42,673 bases of DNA from Clostridia bacterium (GTDB taxonomy: Bacteria > Bacillota > Sulfobacillia > SLMV01). The position numbers were made by a program, and so were the translations under genes. Under the pieces are notes generated by a model. The model had not been told where the DNA came from, did no database searches, and worked only from the letters and a program-made list of their open reading frames with translations. This document shows positions 23,760 through 31,980 of this stretch, one piece after another. The stretch is from NCBI GenBank assembly GCA_003552525.1, contig PUNF01000194.1, forward strand, positions 1-42,673. Direction: 5' to 3'. Each line of letters starts with the position of its first letter. Position 1 is the stretch's first letter.

Positions 23760-24742
23760 CTTCCCCCCGTCCCGGTCGAATCGGTCAGGAACGCACAGCA
23801 TTCGTCAAAAACCGCGTCGGCGTCCCCCAGGAAATCGGCGGCCGGCCGCGTGGGTTGGACGATCCAGTCCAGCCCGAGGGCCGCCGCCACGAGATCGAGG
23901 GCCACGCGATACCGGCCCGGCGGCCGCATGCAACCCAGGCCGATGTCGGCCCGGGGAAGCTGCGCCCTGGCGGCACAAAAGACCCGGTGCACTTCCGACA
24001 GGTCCGGGGGCGAAAGGGCGGCGAAGCCCGTGCCCGGCGCCGGCCACAGGACCAGCAGCACCAGCGCGTCCACGCCTTCCTCCGCGAGGACCTCGAGGGC
24101 CCGGTATTCACCGCGGACCTCGCCGGCGTGCAGGCCCACCACCAGGTGGCAAACGACCGGGGCGATTTCCCCGAGCAACCGGTACACCGCGCGGTAGTCC
24201 GCGACCGTCGCGTCCAGGCCCAACACCTCGCGGATGGTGGCATCGCACCCGACGAAATCGAAGGAGATGCGGTCCACCCACCCGCGCATCGCCTCGACAT
24301 CGGCGCGGGAAACCAGCCCGGGGTGCCAGTTGATGCGCCCGGTGGCGGCGAGGGCCCGCAGCAGCCCGGGTGCGGGCGGCACCACGCGCCCGCCGGCATC
24401 GCAGCCTCCGCTGATGAGCCAGCTCTTGGGCGGATCCGCGCCGGCGGCGTTAGCCGCGGCCGCATCGGGATCCTCCATGGATGCGAGGAACTTCCCGCCG
24501 CAGTGCGGGCAGTCCAGGGCACATGCCGCACCGGTGGTGGACACCGGCTGCGTCCGCCGCGGCCGGACCGCCCGCGGCAGGCGCAGGACACCCGTATCAC
24601 CGGCGGCCGGTGCAAAGGCCGCGGCGTCGCGGGCCAGTACCCCGGCCCCGGGGACACCCGATGCCTCCAGGGCTTTTCGGAGGGCGCCGCGGACGGGATC
24701 CACCGCTCCCCGGCGCCCCTTGGTGGTCATCACGTCGTTCAT
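23753..24742 (-). CDS. Radical SAM protein, candidate LipS-type lipoyl synthase component (first gene)
   Basis: 329 residues. The cluster motif is C74-A-L-D-C78-P-H-C81 (CX3CX2C), preceded by an N-terminal ~70-residue region (ALRKALEASG...VLRLPRAVRPRRTQPVSTTGAA). GKFLASM, then SWLISGGCDAGGRVV and WHPGLVSRADVEAM, follow the cluster. It looks like the partner subunit of two-protein LipS lipoyl synthases, and no canonical LipA motif is present. The ATG at 24742 (MNDVMTTKG) follows GGGGGAT. The gene starts 10 bp after gcvPB and overlaps the next radical SAM gene, so it is transcribed with the glycine cleavage operon. Which of the two proteins is LipS1 and which LipS2 is not settled by eye. Confidence 0.7.
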   Translation of the reverse strand: MNDVMTTKGRRGAVDPVRGALRKALEASGVPGAGVLARDAAAFAPAAGDTGVLRLPRAVRPRRTQPVSTTGAACALDCPHCGGKFLASMEDPDAAAANAAGADPPKSWLISGGCDAGGRVVPPAPGLLRALAATGRINWHPGLVSRADVEAMRGWVDRISFDFVGCDATIREVLGLDATVADYRAVYRLLGEIAPVVCHLVVGLHAGEVRGEYRALEVLAEEGVDALVLLVLWPAPGTGFAALSPPDLSEVHRVFCAARAQLPRADIGLGCMRPPGRYRVALDLVAAALGLDWIVQPTRPAADFLGDADAVFDECCAFLTDSTGTGGRC

Positions 24743-24752
24743 GGATCCCCCG

Positions 24753-26261
24753 TCATGCGTCGGAGGCATCCGCCTCGTCCACGGGCTGCCAGCACACCAC
24801 GGGTGAGCGGGCGGCTCCGCTTTCGTCGAGGCGGCGCACCGGCGTGTGCATCGGGGCCTCGTGCAGCCGCTCGGGATCCTCGGCGGCATCCTCGGCGATC
24901 TGTATCATGGCGTCGATGAACGCATCCAGTGTCTCCCGGCTCTCGGTCTCGGTGGGCTCGATCATGAGGGCCTCTTCCACGATGAGCGGGAAGTAGACCG
25001 TCGGCGGGTGGATGTCGTAATCCAGGAGGGCCTTCGCGATGTCCACGGTGGCCACCCCGTGTTCCCGCTTCTGCCAGCGACCCGAGAGGACGAACTCGTG
25101 CATGCACGTGCGATCGAAGGGCAGGTAATAGTGCGCCTTCAACGCCTCCATGAGATAGTTGGCATTCAACACGGCGTCCCCGCTGACCGCCTTCAGCCCG
25201 TCGGGGCCGTGGGAGCGGATGTAGGCGTAGGCCTTCAGCACCACGCCGAAGTTGCCGGTGAAGGCACGCACCTGCCCGATGCTCTTGGGAATGTCCCAGC
25301 ACAGGTGGTAGCCGTCGTCGTTGCACTCCACCAGCGGTGCGGGCAGGTAGGGTACCAGCTCGGGCACCACCGCGATGGGCCCGGAACCGGGTCCACCCCC
25401 GCCGTGGGGCGTGCCGAAGGTCTTGTGCAGGTTGAAGTGGACGATGTCAAAGCCCATGTCCCCCGGCCTGGAGTAGCCCAGGATGGCGTTGGCGTTGGCC
25501 CCGTCGTAGTAGAGGAGCCCGCCCACGCCGTGGATGATCTCGGCGATCTCGAGGATGCTCTCGTCGAAGACGCCGAGGGTGTTGGGGTTGGTGAGCATCA
25601 GGCCGGCGACGTTCTCGTCGACGATGGCCCGCAGCGCCTCGATGTCCACGCACCCCCGCTCATCCGAGGGCACCTCGACAGTGCGGTAGCCGGCCATGGC
25701 CGCCGTCGCCGGGTTGGTCCCGTGGGCGGAGTCGGGGACGATGATGACGTCCCGGTCCTCGCCGCGATCCTCGTGGTAGGCGCGGATGAGCATGATCCCG
25801 GCCAGCTCGCCGTGGGCACCGGCGGCGGGCTGCAACGTGGCGCGCTCCATGCCGGCGATCTCGCAGAGGTACTTCTCCGTCTCGTGCAGCAGCTGCAACG
25901 CGCCCTGCACGGTGTGGTCGGGCTGGTAGGGATGCAGGTGGGCGAACCCGGGGAGGCGCGATACGTCCTCGTTCACCTTGGGGTTGTATTTCATGGTACA
26001 CGAACCCAGCGGATAGAACCCGGTGTCCACGCCGTGGTTCATCTGCGAAAGCTTCACGAAGTGTCGCACCACGTCCACTTCCGCCACGCCCAGGATGCCG
26101 ATTTCCTCCTCCCGGAGGGCCTCGGCGGGGAGCAGGGCGTCCATCGGCTCCTCCGGCACGTCCAGCGGGCCGAGCCGCACGCCCCGGCGCCCGGGAGAAC
26201 TCAGCTCGAAGATCAACGGTTCCTTGACCTGCAACTTCCGTCCCTCGCCTTCTCTGGTCAT
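24753..26261 (-). CDS. gcvPB: Glycine dehydrogenase (decarboxylating) subunit 2, P protein C-terminal half
   Basis: 502 residues. The PLP-binding lysine is in [21 protein letters not shown], and the conserved [14 protein letters not shown] and [11 protein letters not shown] motifs are present. With GcvPA it decarboxylates glycine and passes the aminomethyl group to lipoyl-GcvH. A split P protein is typical of Bacillota, archaea and some other groups. The ATG overlaps the gcvPA stop (ATGA), ensuring balanced synthesis. It is followed after 10 bp by the radical SAM pair. Length and motifs are normal; the acidic C-terminus (VDEADASDA) is an ordinary variable end. Confidence 0.96.
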   Translation of the reverse strand: MTREGEGRKLQVKEPLIFELSSPGRRGVRLGPLDVPEEPMDALLPAEALREEEIGILGVAEVDVVRHFVKLSQMNHGVDTGFYPLGSCTMKYNPKVNEDVSRLPGFAHLHPYQPDHTVQGALQLLHETEKYLCEIAGMERATLQPAAGAHGELAGIMLIRAYHEDRGEDRDVIIVPDSAHGTNPATAAMAGYRTVEVPSDERGCVDIEALRAIVDENVAGLMLTNPNTLGVFDESILEIAEIIHGVGGLLYYDGANANAILGYSRPGDMGFDIVHFNLHKTFGTPHGGGGPGSGPIAVVPELVPYLPAPLVECNDDGYHLCWDIPKSIGQVRAFTGNFGVVLKAYAYIRSHGPDGLKAVSGDAVLNANYLMEALKAHYYLPFDRTCMHEFVLSGRWQKREHGVATVDIAKALLDYDIHPPTVYFPLIVEEALMIEPTETESRETLDAFIDAMIQIAEDAAEDPERLHEAPMHTPVRRLDESGAARSPVVCWQPVDEADASDA

Positions 26262-27604
26262 GCCGATCCCTCCAATCCCGCCACCAGGCGATCGATCTCT
26301 TCCTTGCTGCGCTTCTCGGTGACCGCGACCAGGAGCACGTCCTCGAGGGAATCATCGAAGCGGCCGAGATCGACCCCGGCCATGATCCCGTCCTCGAGGA
26401 GCGCGGCCACGATCTCGCGCGCCGGGCGCGGGCACTGCACGGCAAATTCCTTGAAGAAGGGACGATCGAAGCGGAGCCCGTATCCGTCGAGATCCGCGAT
26501 CGCCCGGGCCGCATAGTGGGCCTTCTGCGTCGTGTGCTCCGCCACCTCGCGCAGCCCCTCCTGGCCCATGAGGCTCAGGTACACGGTGGCCGCCAGCGCG
26601 TTGAGCGCCTCGTTGGTGCAGATGTTGGAGGTGGCGCGTTCGCGGCGGATGTGCTGTTCGCGGGTTTGCAGGGTCATGACGTAACCGCGCGTGCCGTCGA
26701 CGTCGGTGGTCTGGCCGATGACGCGCCCGGGCATCGCGCGAATGTTCTTCTGCGTCGAGGCAAAAAAGCCCAGGTAGGGACCGCCGTAGGACATCGGATT
26801 GCCCAGGGGCTGCCCCTCCCCGACCACGATGTCCGCCCCGTACTGCCCGGGGGGCTTGAGGACGGCCAGGGAGATGGGGTCGCAGGCCACGATCAGCTGG
26901 GCCTTGCCCATGTCCCCGGAGAGGTCGGCGAGTTCCTCCATCGATTCGACCACGCCGAAGAAATTGGGGTTTTGCACCAGGACGGCCACCACGTCATCAT
27001 CGAGGGCCTCCCGGAGCGCCGATACGTCGGTGGCGCCGTCCACGGCGGGTACGACGTCCATGGTCCACCCCAGGCTGTGGATGTAGGTTCCGACCACGGT
27101 GCGGTACTCGGGGTGCACGGCCTCGGATATGAGCACGCGCTCTCCCTTGCGCTTGACGCGCCCGGCCATGAGGGCGGCCTCGGCCATGGCGGTGGAGCCA
27201 TCGTACATGGAGGCATTGGCCACGTCCATGCCGGTCAACTGCGTGACCAGGGTCTGGAACTCGAAGATGGCCTGCAGCGTACCCTGGCTGACCTCCGGCT
27301 GATACGGCGTGTACGCGGTGTAAAACTCCCCGCGGGTCAGCATGTGATCCACGGCGGCGGGTATGTAGTGGTCGTATACCCCCGCGCCCAGGAAGGATAC
27401 GCATTCGTCGAGGCTGACGTTCTCGGCGGCGAGCCGGCGCATGTGCCCCACCAGCTCCATCTCGGACAGTGCCCCGGGCAGCTCCAGGGGGCGCCCGAGG
27501 CGCACCTTCTCGGGAATGGTCGCGAAAAGGTCGTCCACGGAGTCGACGCCGATGGCCGCCAGCATTTCCTTGCGATCGGCATCGGTGTTGGGAAGGTATC
27601 TCAT
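26258..27604 (-). CDS. gcvPA: Glycine dehydrogenase (decarboxylating) subunit 1, P protein N-terminal half
   Basis: 448 residues. [15 protein letters not shown] is the family's characteristic start. [51 protein letters not shown] and [12 protein letters not shown] are all conserved blocks of GcvPA. It forms the P protein with GcvPB and lacks its own PLP lysine, as expected for this half. It lies 25 bp after gcvH and overlaps gcvPB by four bases. The start is the ATG at 27604, with AAGGGATC upstream. Confidence 0.96.
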   Translation of the reverse strand: MRYLPNTDADRKEMLAAIGVDSVDDLFATIPEKVRLGRPLELPGALSEMELVGHMRRLAAENVSLDECVSFLGAGVYDHYIPAAVDHMLTRGEFYTAYTPYQPEVSQGTLQAIFEFQTLVTQLTGMDVANASMYDGSTAMAEAALMAGRVKRKGERVLISEAVHPEYRTVVGTYIHSLGWTMDVVPAVDGATDVSALREALDDDVVAVLVQNPNFFGVVESMEELADLSGDMGKAQLIVACDPISLAVLKPPGQYGADIVVGEGQPLGNPMSYGGPYLGFFASTQKNIRAMPGRVIGQTTDVDGTRGYVMTLQTREQHIRRERATSNICTNEALNALAATVYLSLMGQEGLREVAEHTTQKAHYAARAIADLDGYGLRFDRPFFKEFAVQCPRPAREIVAALLEDGIMAGVDLGRFDDSLEDVLLVAVTEKRSKEEIDRLVAGLEGSA

Positions 27605-27629
27605 CGGTTCACCCGATCCCTTCGTATGA

Positions 27630-28004
27630 TCATTCCAGGCTGGCCTCGTAGTCTTCCGCGCTCATCAGGGCATCGAGCTGCGACTCGTCGGAGAGCTGGA
27701 TCTTGACCAGCCACCCCTCGCCGTACGGATCACTGTTGACCAGCTCCGGCGCGTCCATGACCTCTTCGTTGGCCTCGACGACGGTGCCCGAGACCGGCAT
27801 GTAGATGTCCGATACCGCCTTCACGGACTCGACGACACCCATGGCGTCGCCCTGGTCGAACTCCTCGTCTTCCTCGGGCAGCTCCACGAACACGATGTCG
27901 CCCAGCTCGTTCTGGGCGAAGTCGGTGATGCCCATGGTGGCCACGCCGTCTTCTACCTTGATCCACTCGTGGTCTTCTGTGTACAAGAGATCCTCTGGAT
28001 ACAT
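27630..28004 (-). CDS. gcvH: Glycine cleavage system H protein
   Basis: 124 residues. The lipoyl domain has the acceptor lysine K62 in [15 protein letters not shown], with HEW near the N-terminus and the closing [10 protein letters not shown] segment. It shuttles the aminomethyl and reduced lipoyl arm between the P, T and L proteins, and in Bacillota-type pathways it is also the first protein to be octanoylated by LipM and lipoylated. It begins four bases after the gcvT stop with GGGAGGGATAG as its ribosome binding site. It is the probable substrate of lipM and the radical SAM pair encoded in the same operon. Confidence 0.96.
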   Translation of the reverse strand: MYPEDLLYTEDHEWIKVEDGVATMGITDFAQNELGDIVFVELPEEDEEFDQGDAMGVVESVKAVSDIYMPVSGTVVEANEEVMDAPELVNSDPYGEGWLVKIQLSDESQLDALMSAEDYEASLE

Positions 28005-28008
28005 TTCT

Positions 28009-29121
28009 CTATCCCTCCCGCTGGTAAAATGGAATTTTTACTACCACGGCACTTAGCTTACGTTTACGTACCCCGATCTGCAACTGCGTACCCCACTTGA
28101 TCATCTTCGGCGGCACGAAGCCGAGGCCGATGTTCTTGCCGAGCGTCGGGGAAAAGGAGCCGCTGCTGACGTGCCCCACTTCCTCGCCGTCGGTATCGTA
28201 TATGGGGTAGCCCGTGCGGGGTACGCCCCGTTCCTGCATCTCGAAGCCGACGAGGCGCTTGGCCAGGCCCTCTTCCTTGGCCCGCTTCAACGCGTCCCGG
28301 CCGATGAAGTCACCGGCGTCGAGCTTGACGGCAAAGCCCAGCTTGGCCTCCAGGGGGCTGATATCCGGACCCAGTTCCTGCCCGTACAGGGGAAGGGCGG
28401 CCTCGAAGCGCAGGGTATCCCGTGCGCCGAGCCCCGCGGGCTGCAACCCGTGGTCTTCGCCGGCCTCCATCAGGGCCTCGTAAATCCCGGGCGCGTCTTC
28501 CGGCGCGCAGTAGATCTCGAACCCGTCCTCGCCGGTGTACCCGGTGCGGGACACCAGCGCAGCGTGCCCGGCCACGGACACATCCGCGTCGAAGCGGAAA
28601 AAGCCGATGTCGGCGGGATCCCGGTCGGCGACCGCGCGCAGGATGGCCTCGGCCCGGGGGCCCTGTAACGCCAGCTGGGCGGTATCGGGGGATTCGTCGA
28701 CGACTTCCACGTCGAAGGCGGCGGCCTGCTCCGCGATCCATTGGTAGTCCTTTTCGGCGTTGGCCGCGTTGACCACCATCAGGAACTCGTTTTCACCGAC
28801 GCGATAGGTCAGCAGGTCGTCCACGGTGCCCCCGTCGGGGTAGCACATGGGACTATACATGATCTGGTTGTCGGCGATCACACTGAGGTCGTTGGTCAAC
28901 AGGAAATCGACGCACGCGAGGGCCTCGGGACCCGTGACGCGGACTTCTCCCATGTGGGAGACGTCGAACAGCCCCGCCGCCTCGCGCACGGCGCGGTGCT
29001 CCTCGAGAATCCCCTCGTACTGGACGGGCAGCGCCCATCCGCCGAAATCGATGATCTTGCCTCCGTACTTCTCGTGGATGTCGAACAGCGGCGTTTTCCT
29101 GAGATCTTGACCTTCGGACAT
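28009..29121 (-). CDS. gcvT: Glycine cleavage system aminomethyltransferase (T protein)
   Basis: 370 residues. [22 protein letters not shown] is followed by [15 protein letters not shown], the folate-binding Asp/Asn region [29 protein letters not shown] and the C-terminal [20 protein letters not shown]. It takes the aminomethyl group from GcvH and forms methylene-tetrahydrofolate and ammonia. The ATG at 29121 has an excellent site (GGAGGTGAT). It is the first gene of the operon, 56 bp after the terminator of the tandem glycine riboswitch. Confidence 0.96.
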   Translation of the reverse strand: MSEGQDLRKTPLFDIHEKYGGKIIDFGGWALPVQYEGILEEHRAVREAAGLFDVSHMGEVRVTGPEALACVDFLLTNDLSVIADNQIMYSPMCYPDGGTVDDLLTYRVGENEFLMVVNAANAEKDYQWIAEQAAAFDVEVVDESPDTAQLALQGPRAEAILRAVADRDPADIGFFRFDADVSVAGHAALVSRTGYTGEDGFEIYCAPEDAPGIYEALMEAGEDHGLQPAGLGARDTLRFEAALPLYGQELGPDISPLEAKLGFAVKLDAGDFIGRDALKRAKEEGLAKRLVGFEMQERGVPRTGYPIYDTDGEEVGHVSSGSFSPTLGKNIGLGFVPPKMIKWGTQLQIGVRKRKLSAVVVKIPFYQREG

Positions 29122-29176
29122 ACCATCACCTCCACGTAATCATACCACGCGTCCCGGCCCGGGCGGCCGGGACAGC

Positions 29177-29220
29177 AAAAGGGGACAGCGGCGCGCAGCT
29201 GGCAGCCCTCTGTCCCCTTT
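29177..29220 (-). terminator. Intrinsic terminator forming the riboswitch expression platform
   Basis: On the minus-strand RNA AAAGGGGACAG (29220-29210) pairs perfectly with CUGUCCCCUUU (29188-29178), with one further U and then G after it. The 5' arm begins immediately after the last conserved bases of the second glycine aptamer (CUCUCAGGU). Glycine-bound aptamer could therefore compete with terminator formation, giving an ON switch as known for Bacillus gcvT. Confidence 0.75.
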
Positions 29221-29360
29221 ACCTGAGAGATTCCCCGGGCAGGTCCCGGGTTGCTCCTTCGGTGCTCGACTGGCGAGTCTCTCCAGAGATCCGTCGGGCT
29301 ACGGTCCAAGGCCTGAGAGTTTACCCCTTCGGCGCACACCTCGCGATGCGACTCTCCCGC
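29221..29360 (-). promoter_or_regulatory. Tandem glycine riboswitch (two aptamers)
   Basis: Read on the minus strand, aptamer 1 (29360-29311) runs from GCGGGAGAGUC through GCGCCGAAGGGGUAAACUCUCAGGC. Aptamer 2 (29292-29221) runs from GGAUCUCUGGAGAGAC through GCACCGAAGGAGCAAC to AAUCUCUCAGGU. The repeated GGAGAG...GCCGAAGG.GUAA/GCAA...CUCUCAGG pattern is the hallmark of glycine aptamers. The linker is ~18 bases. It lies 100-240 bases upstream of gcvT and 17 bp after the tadG-like stop codon, so any own promoter must overlap the end of that gene. Confidence 0.92.
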
Positions 29361-29377
29361 AGCCGTCATTCGGTTCG

Positions 29378-29986
29378 CTATCCATTCGTGATCCGGACAC
29401 TGCCCGCAATCGGGGGCACGGGTGCCCGTTGGTATTTTTCGCGAAACGCGGGGAAACTCCTCCCCCGCGCCCACATCCTTTCGCCGTGCACGCCCCGGGC
29501 GGCGCAGTCCCGGGGCCGAATGGAGGCGTCGGCCTCGGCGACGAGCACGATCTCGCCGAAGGATCCCAGCAGGAGGGGCGTCGGCCCCGGTGCCTCCACC
29601 CGCAACACGACGGTGGGATGCTCCAGCGCCGTTCCGGTGATCGGGTGGGACGCGGGCGCGTCCGGCGCGGCATTGATCACCCAGACATCGATGGCGTCGG
29701 CCTCGATATCCCCGAGGGCCTCGAGGTTCAGTGCGGTGTATTCCCGGGCCTTGGCGTCGGCTATGTCCTCCAGCAGGCGTACTTCTCCCTCGACCAGTGC
29801 ATCCCAATCCACCGATTGCACAGCCGCCAGCGCGGCCAGGTCCGTGCCCGATTGCAGGCGCGCCCGGTGCAGCAGGAGGTTGCCCAGGTTGACCACCAGG
29901 GCGGTACTGGCCAGGATGACCGGGAGCCAGAGCACGAGCATGGTCGCGGCGGCGCCCCGTTGCCTAGCGATCGTCCAACCGCTCAC
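29378..29986 (-). CDS. TadE/TadG-like pilus assembly pseudopilin-like protein
   Basis: 202 residues. A short basic N-terminus, RQRGAAATMLVLWLPVILAST, leads into one membrane helix, then HRARLQSGTDLAALAA, the pattern of TadG-like 'putative Flp pilus-assembly' domains. The RG before AAAT could be a prepilin peptidase site, but the Glu at +5 seen in Flp and TadE is replaced by Met. It lacks the von Willebrand domain of full TadG. The GTG start at 29986 overlaps the tadE end by 23 bp and follows GGAGGTGG. It is the last gene of the Tad locus, and its final codons abut the glycine riboswitch. Confidence 0.7.
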   Translation of the reverse strand: MSGWTIARQRGAAATMLVLWLPVILASTALVVNLGNLLLHRARLQSGTDLAALAAVQSVDWDALVEGEVRLLEDIADAKAREYTALNLEALGDIEADAIDVWVINAAPDAPASHPITGTALEHPTVVLRVEAPGPTPLLLGSFGEIVLVAEADASIRPRDCAARGVHGERMWARGRSFPAFREKYQRAPVPPIAGSVRITNG

Positions 29987-30368
29987 TGCGCGTCACCACC
30001 TCCGCCTCGAGGAGAATCTCGGCCGGGATGATGGGAATGAGGAAGGGGGAGCGCACCCGGTAGGGATATGCGACCTCTACCCGCACCGGGCGACCGTAGG
30101 CCACCTGCTGCGGGCTCACCCCCACCTCGCCGGCCTCCGGGTCGAGCCCACCCATGTCGAGCAGCGCATCCACCCGATCCTCGACCGCACCGGACCAGCC
30201 CCCGTCGATGGATGCCTGCCGGGCCCCGTCGCGCGCCGCGCCGGTGACGACCAGCTGGGCGTCCAAAATGAAGCCCAGTTCGAGGCACATCAGTAGGAGC
30301 ATCAGCAGGATGGTACTCACCAGGGCGAACTCCGCCGTTACCGCGCCACGCTGTCCGTTCGCTTTCAT
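29964..30368 (-). CDS. tadE: TadE-like pseudopilin
   Basis: 134 residues. GQRG-AVTAEFALVSTILLMLLLMCLELGFIL has the prepilin pattern with cleavage after Gly and Glu at +5, followed by a hydrophobic helix. The remaining ~95 residues form a soluble domain. TadE proteins are processed pseudopilins needed for Flp pilus assembly. The ATG at 30368 (MKANGQRG) has GGAGGTGAG seven bases upstream; the GTG at 30377 is a poorer choice. A 13-bp GC hairpin lies between flp and this ribosome binding site. Confidence 0.82.
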   Translation of the reverse strand: MKANGQRGAVTAEFALVSTILLMLLLMCLELGFILDAQLVVTGAARDGARQASIDGGWSGAVEDRVDALLDMGGLDPEAGEVGVSPQQVAYGRPVRVEVAYPYRVRSPFLIPIIPAEILLEAEVVTRSERLDDR

Positions 30369-30385
30369 CGATCTCACCTCCGCCC

Positions 30386-30416
30386 GGCCCCGGGGAACGC
30401 GGGGTTCCCCGGGGCC
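30386..30416. repeat. Strong hairpin between flp and tadE
   Basis: GGCCCCGGGGAAC and GTTCCCCGGGGCC are exact reverse complements with a five-base loop (GCGGG). On the minus-strand RNA it begins seven bases after the flp stop and ends just before the tadE ribosome binding site. Without a U-tract it may act as a 3' stabiliser or partial terminator that raises flp (major pilin) mRNA over the downstream genes. Confidence 0.55.
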
Positions 30417-30422
30417 CCTTTG

Positions 30423-30617
30423 CTAGCCGCTCCCCGTGATCTCGCTGACGATATCGCTCAATTGGTCGCTGAGCGCACCCTCGAGACTGGTCAGGCTCGC
30501 GATGAGGGCGATGGCGACCAGGGCCAGTATCAACGCGTACTCGGCGGTCGCGGCACCGCGCTCTCCGCCGGCGCCGCGCGCCAGCACGGCCATGGCCTTC
30601 GCATGAAGTGTACGCAT
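30423..30617 (-). CDS. flp: Flp-type IVb pilin
   Basis: 64 residues. ERG-AATAEYALILALVAIALIASL: the cleavage Gly is followed by Glu and Tyr at +5 and +6, the exact Flp pilin signature, then a hydrophobic helix and a short polar tail (DQLSDIVSEITGSG). After processing the pilin would be ~43 residues, normal for Flp. The ORF track hides it at the end of a 371-residue frame. The ATG at 30617 is preceded by GGGAGGG. It lies after tadC, unlike loci where flp is first. Confidence 0.9.
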   Translation of the reverse strand: MRTLHAKAMAVLARGAGGERGAATAEYALILALVAIALIASLTSLEGALSDQLSDIVSEITGSG

Positions 30618-30658
30618 CACGTGACATCCCTCCCCTCGCGCCGGGTCGCGCTTCACAC

Positions 30659-31273
30659 TCAGCCGGTAAGAAAGGTCAACAGGTTGGGCAGCACGATCAA
30701 CACGAACGCCGGGGGAAAGAGGAGGAACACCGTGACCAGGGTGATACGCAGGCCCAGGGTGCGAAGGTGCGCGCCCACCTCCGAGCGCCGCCTGCGCACC
30801 ATGTGCCCACGCAGTTCCGCCAGCGCCGACGCCAGGGGCAGGCCGTCGCGCACAGAATCCACGAGCAGCCACGCCACCTCCCCAGATTCCCCTCCCCCGG
30901 CCTCGAGATCCCGGGCCAATCCCTCGAGGAGGGAGTCCCCGACGGCGTGCCGGGCCAGGCTGTGCGCCAGCACCGGGTGCAGCCGGCTTCCCGCCATCGG
31001 CGCGGTTTGCGCCACGGCATCGGGCAGGTTCAACCCGCAGGAGGCCGCGACGTACAGCATGTCCATCCACTCGATGACATCGCGGTCGAAGGCGTCCTCC
31101 TCCCGCCGCCGCCCACGCCGGTCGAACATGTCGAACGCGGGGCGCAGGCGCCCCGCCCCCCGTCCACCCCGGAGACGGTGCCACAGGGTGCCCAATCGAC
31201 CGCCCCAGAGCAACGTCCCCGACGCCACCAGGAGCCCGCACCCGCCGCAGAATACCAGGTGGACCGGGATCAT
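30659..31273 (-). CDS. tadC: Tad pilus inner-membrane platform protein TadC
   Basis: 204 residues. The type II secretion F (T2SF) domain spans DVIEWMDMLYVAASCGLNLPDAV through MVRRRRSEVGAHLRTLGLRITLVTVFLLFPPAFVLIVLPNLL. An N-terminal membrane segment is at LVFCGGCGLLVASGTLLW and a final one at the C-terminus. It anchors the TadA motor together with TadB. The ATG at 31273 overlaps the tadB stop (ATGA); the 816-residue track ORF upstream is a spurious frame. It is shorter than typical TadC (~290 residues), with the soluble N-terminal region reduced. Confidence 0.82.
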   Translation of the reverse strand: MIPVHLVFCGGCGLLVASGTLLWGGRLGTLWHRLRGGRGAGRLRPAFDMFDRRGRRREEDAFDRDVIEWMDMLYVAASCGLNLPDAVAQTAPMAGSRLHPVLAHSLARHAVGDSLLEGLARDLEAGGGESGEVAWLLVDSVRDGLPLASALAELRGHMVRRRRSEVGAHLRTLGLRITLVTVFLLFPPAFVLIVLPNLLTFLTG

Positions 31274-31980
31274 GTGGCCAACCTCCCGGCCCGGGCCAGG
31301 ATGCGGTGGATGAGGAGAATGCCCAGGATCCACGCGGAACCGGCCGCGGCGAGCGCCGCCCGCCCGAACCCGACCTCGAACAGCGGGGTGAGCATATCGC
31401 CCCGGCCCAGGAGCCCAAAGGCGGCGGCTGCCAGGGGAATACAGGCCACAATGATGGCCGAGTACCGCGCCTCGGCGGTCTCCTCTCCGATCCGCGCGCG
31501 CAGTTCCCGCCGTTCCCGCACGACGCGTTCCAGGGCACCCAGGCCGTGCCCGAGTTCCCCGCCGGTCTCCCGGCTCAGGGCCAGGGCGGTGATGAAGCGG
31601 CCGTATGTCGGGTCCGGCAGGCGTTCGTAGGATTCCCGCAGCGCCGTCTCGAGGGGCACACCCACGGCATACGCGTCCAACACGGTTCCGAGCTCCCGCA
31701 CGAGGATGCTCCCCCGGGCCTCCCGGGCACCCGACCGAATCACCTCCAGGACGGTCCGGCCGGCCCGGGCGCGCCGCATGAACATGGGCATGTTCTCCTC
31801 CAGCTCCGCACCCATGCGTTCCCGCTCCCTCCGCCGGCGGTGTGTGCGCCAGCGTGCGCGGGCGCGCGCGACGACGGCCGCCGTGGGCGCGGGGTTCGCG
31901 GCCGGTATGCCCTGCGCAAGACACACCGCTGCCCCCGCCCCGAGGCCCAGTCCCGCGGATATCAACACGCGCAGCCACAT
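31270..31980 (-). CDS. tadB: Tad pilus inner-membrane platform protein TadB
   Basis: 236 residues. An N-terminal membrane helix (VLISAGLGLGAGAAVCLA), a basic linker (ARARWRTHRRRRERERM), a T2SF domain (FMRRARAGRTVLEVIRSG ... SRETGGELGHGLGALERVVRERRELRARI), and two C-terminal membrane helices. TadB and TadC form the platform that the TadA ATPase drives. The ATG immediately follows the tadA stop with no gap and overlaps tadC by four bases. Confidence 0.84.
   Translation of the reverse strand: MWLRVLISAGLGLGAGAAVCLAQGIPAANPAPTAAVVARARARWRTHRRRRERERMGAELEENMPMFMRRARAGRTVLEVIRSGAREARGSILVRELGTVLDAYAVGVPLETALRESYERLPDPTYGRFITALALSRETGGELGHGLGALERVVRERRELRARIGEETAEARYSAIIVACIPLAAAAFGLLGRGDMLTPLFEVGFGRAALAAAGSAWILGILLIHRILARAGRLAT

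Noticed and set aside
21929-24742. Canonical LipA lipoyl synthase
   Set aside because: No CX4CX5C plus CX3CX2C plus RSSY combination is found in either radical SAM protein.
24846-26516. 556-residue plus-strand ORF opposite gcvPB
   Set aside because: His/Val/Gly-rich antisense frame with no recognisable motif; gcvPB on the other strand has full family motifs.
29378-29400. gcv promoter overlapping the tadG-like stop (TTGCGG ... TGGATA)
   Set aside because: The -10 matches consensus at too few positions and the spacer is 19 bases, so it is not reported as a feature.
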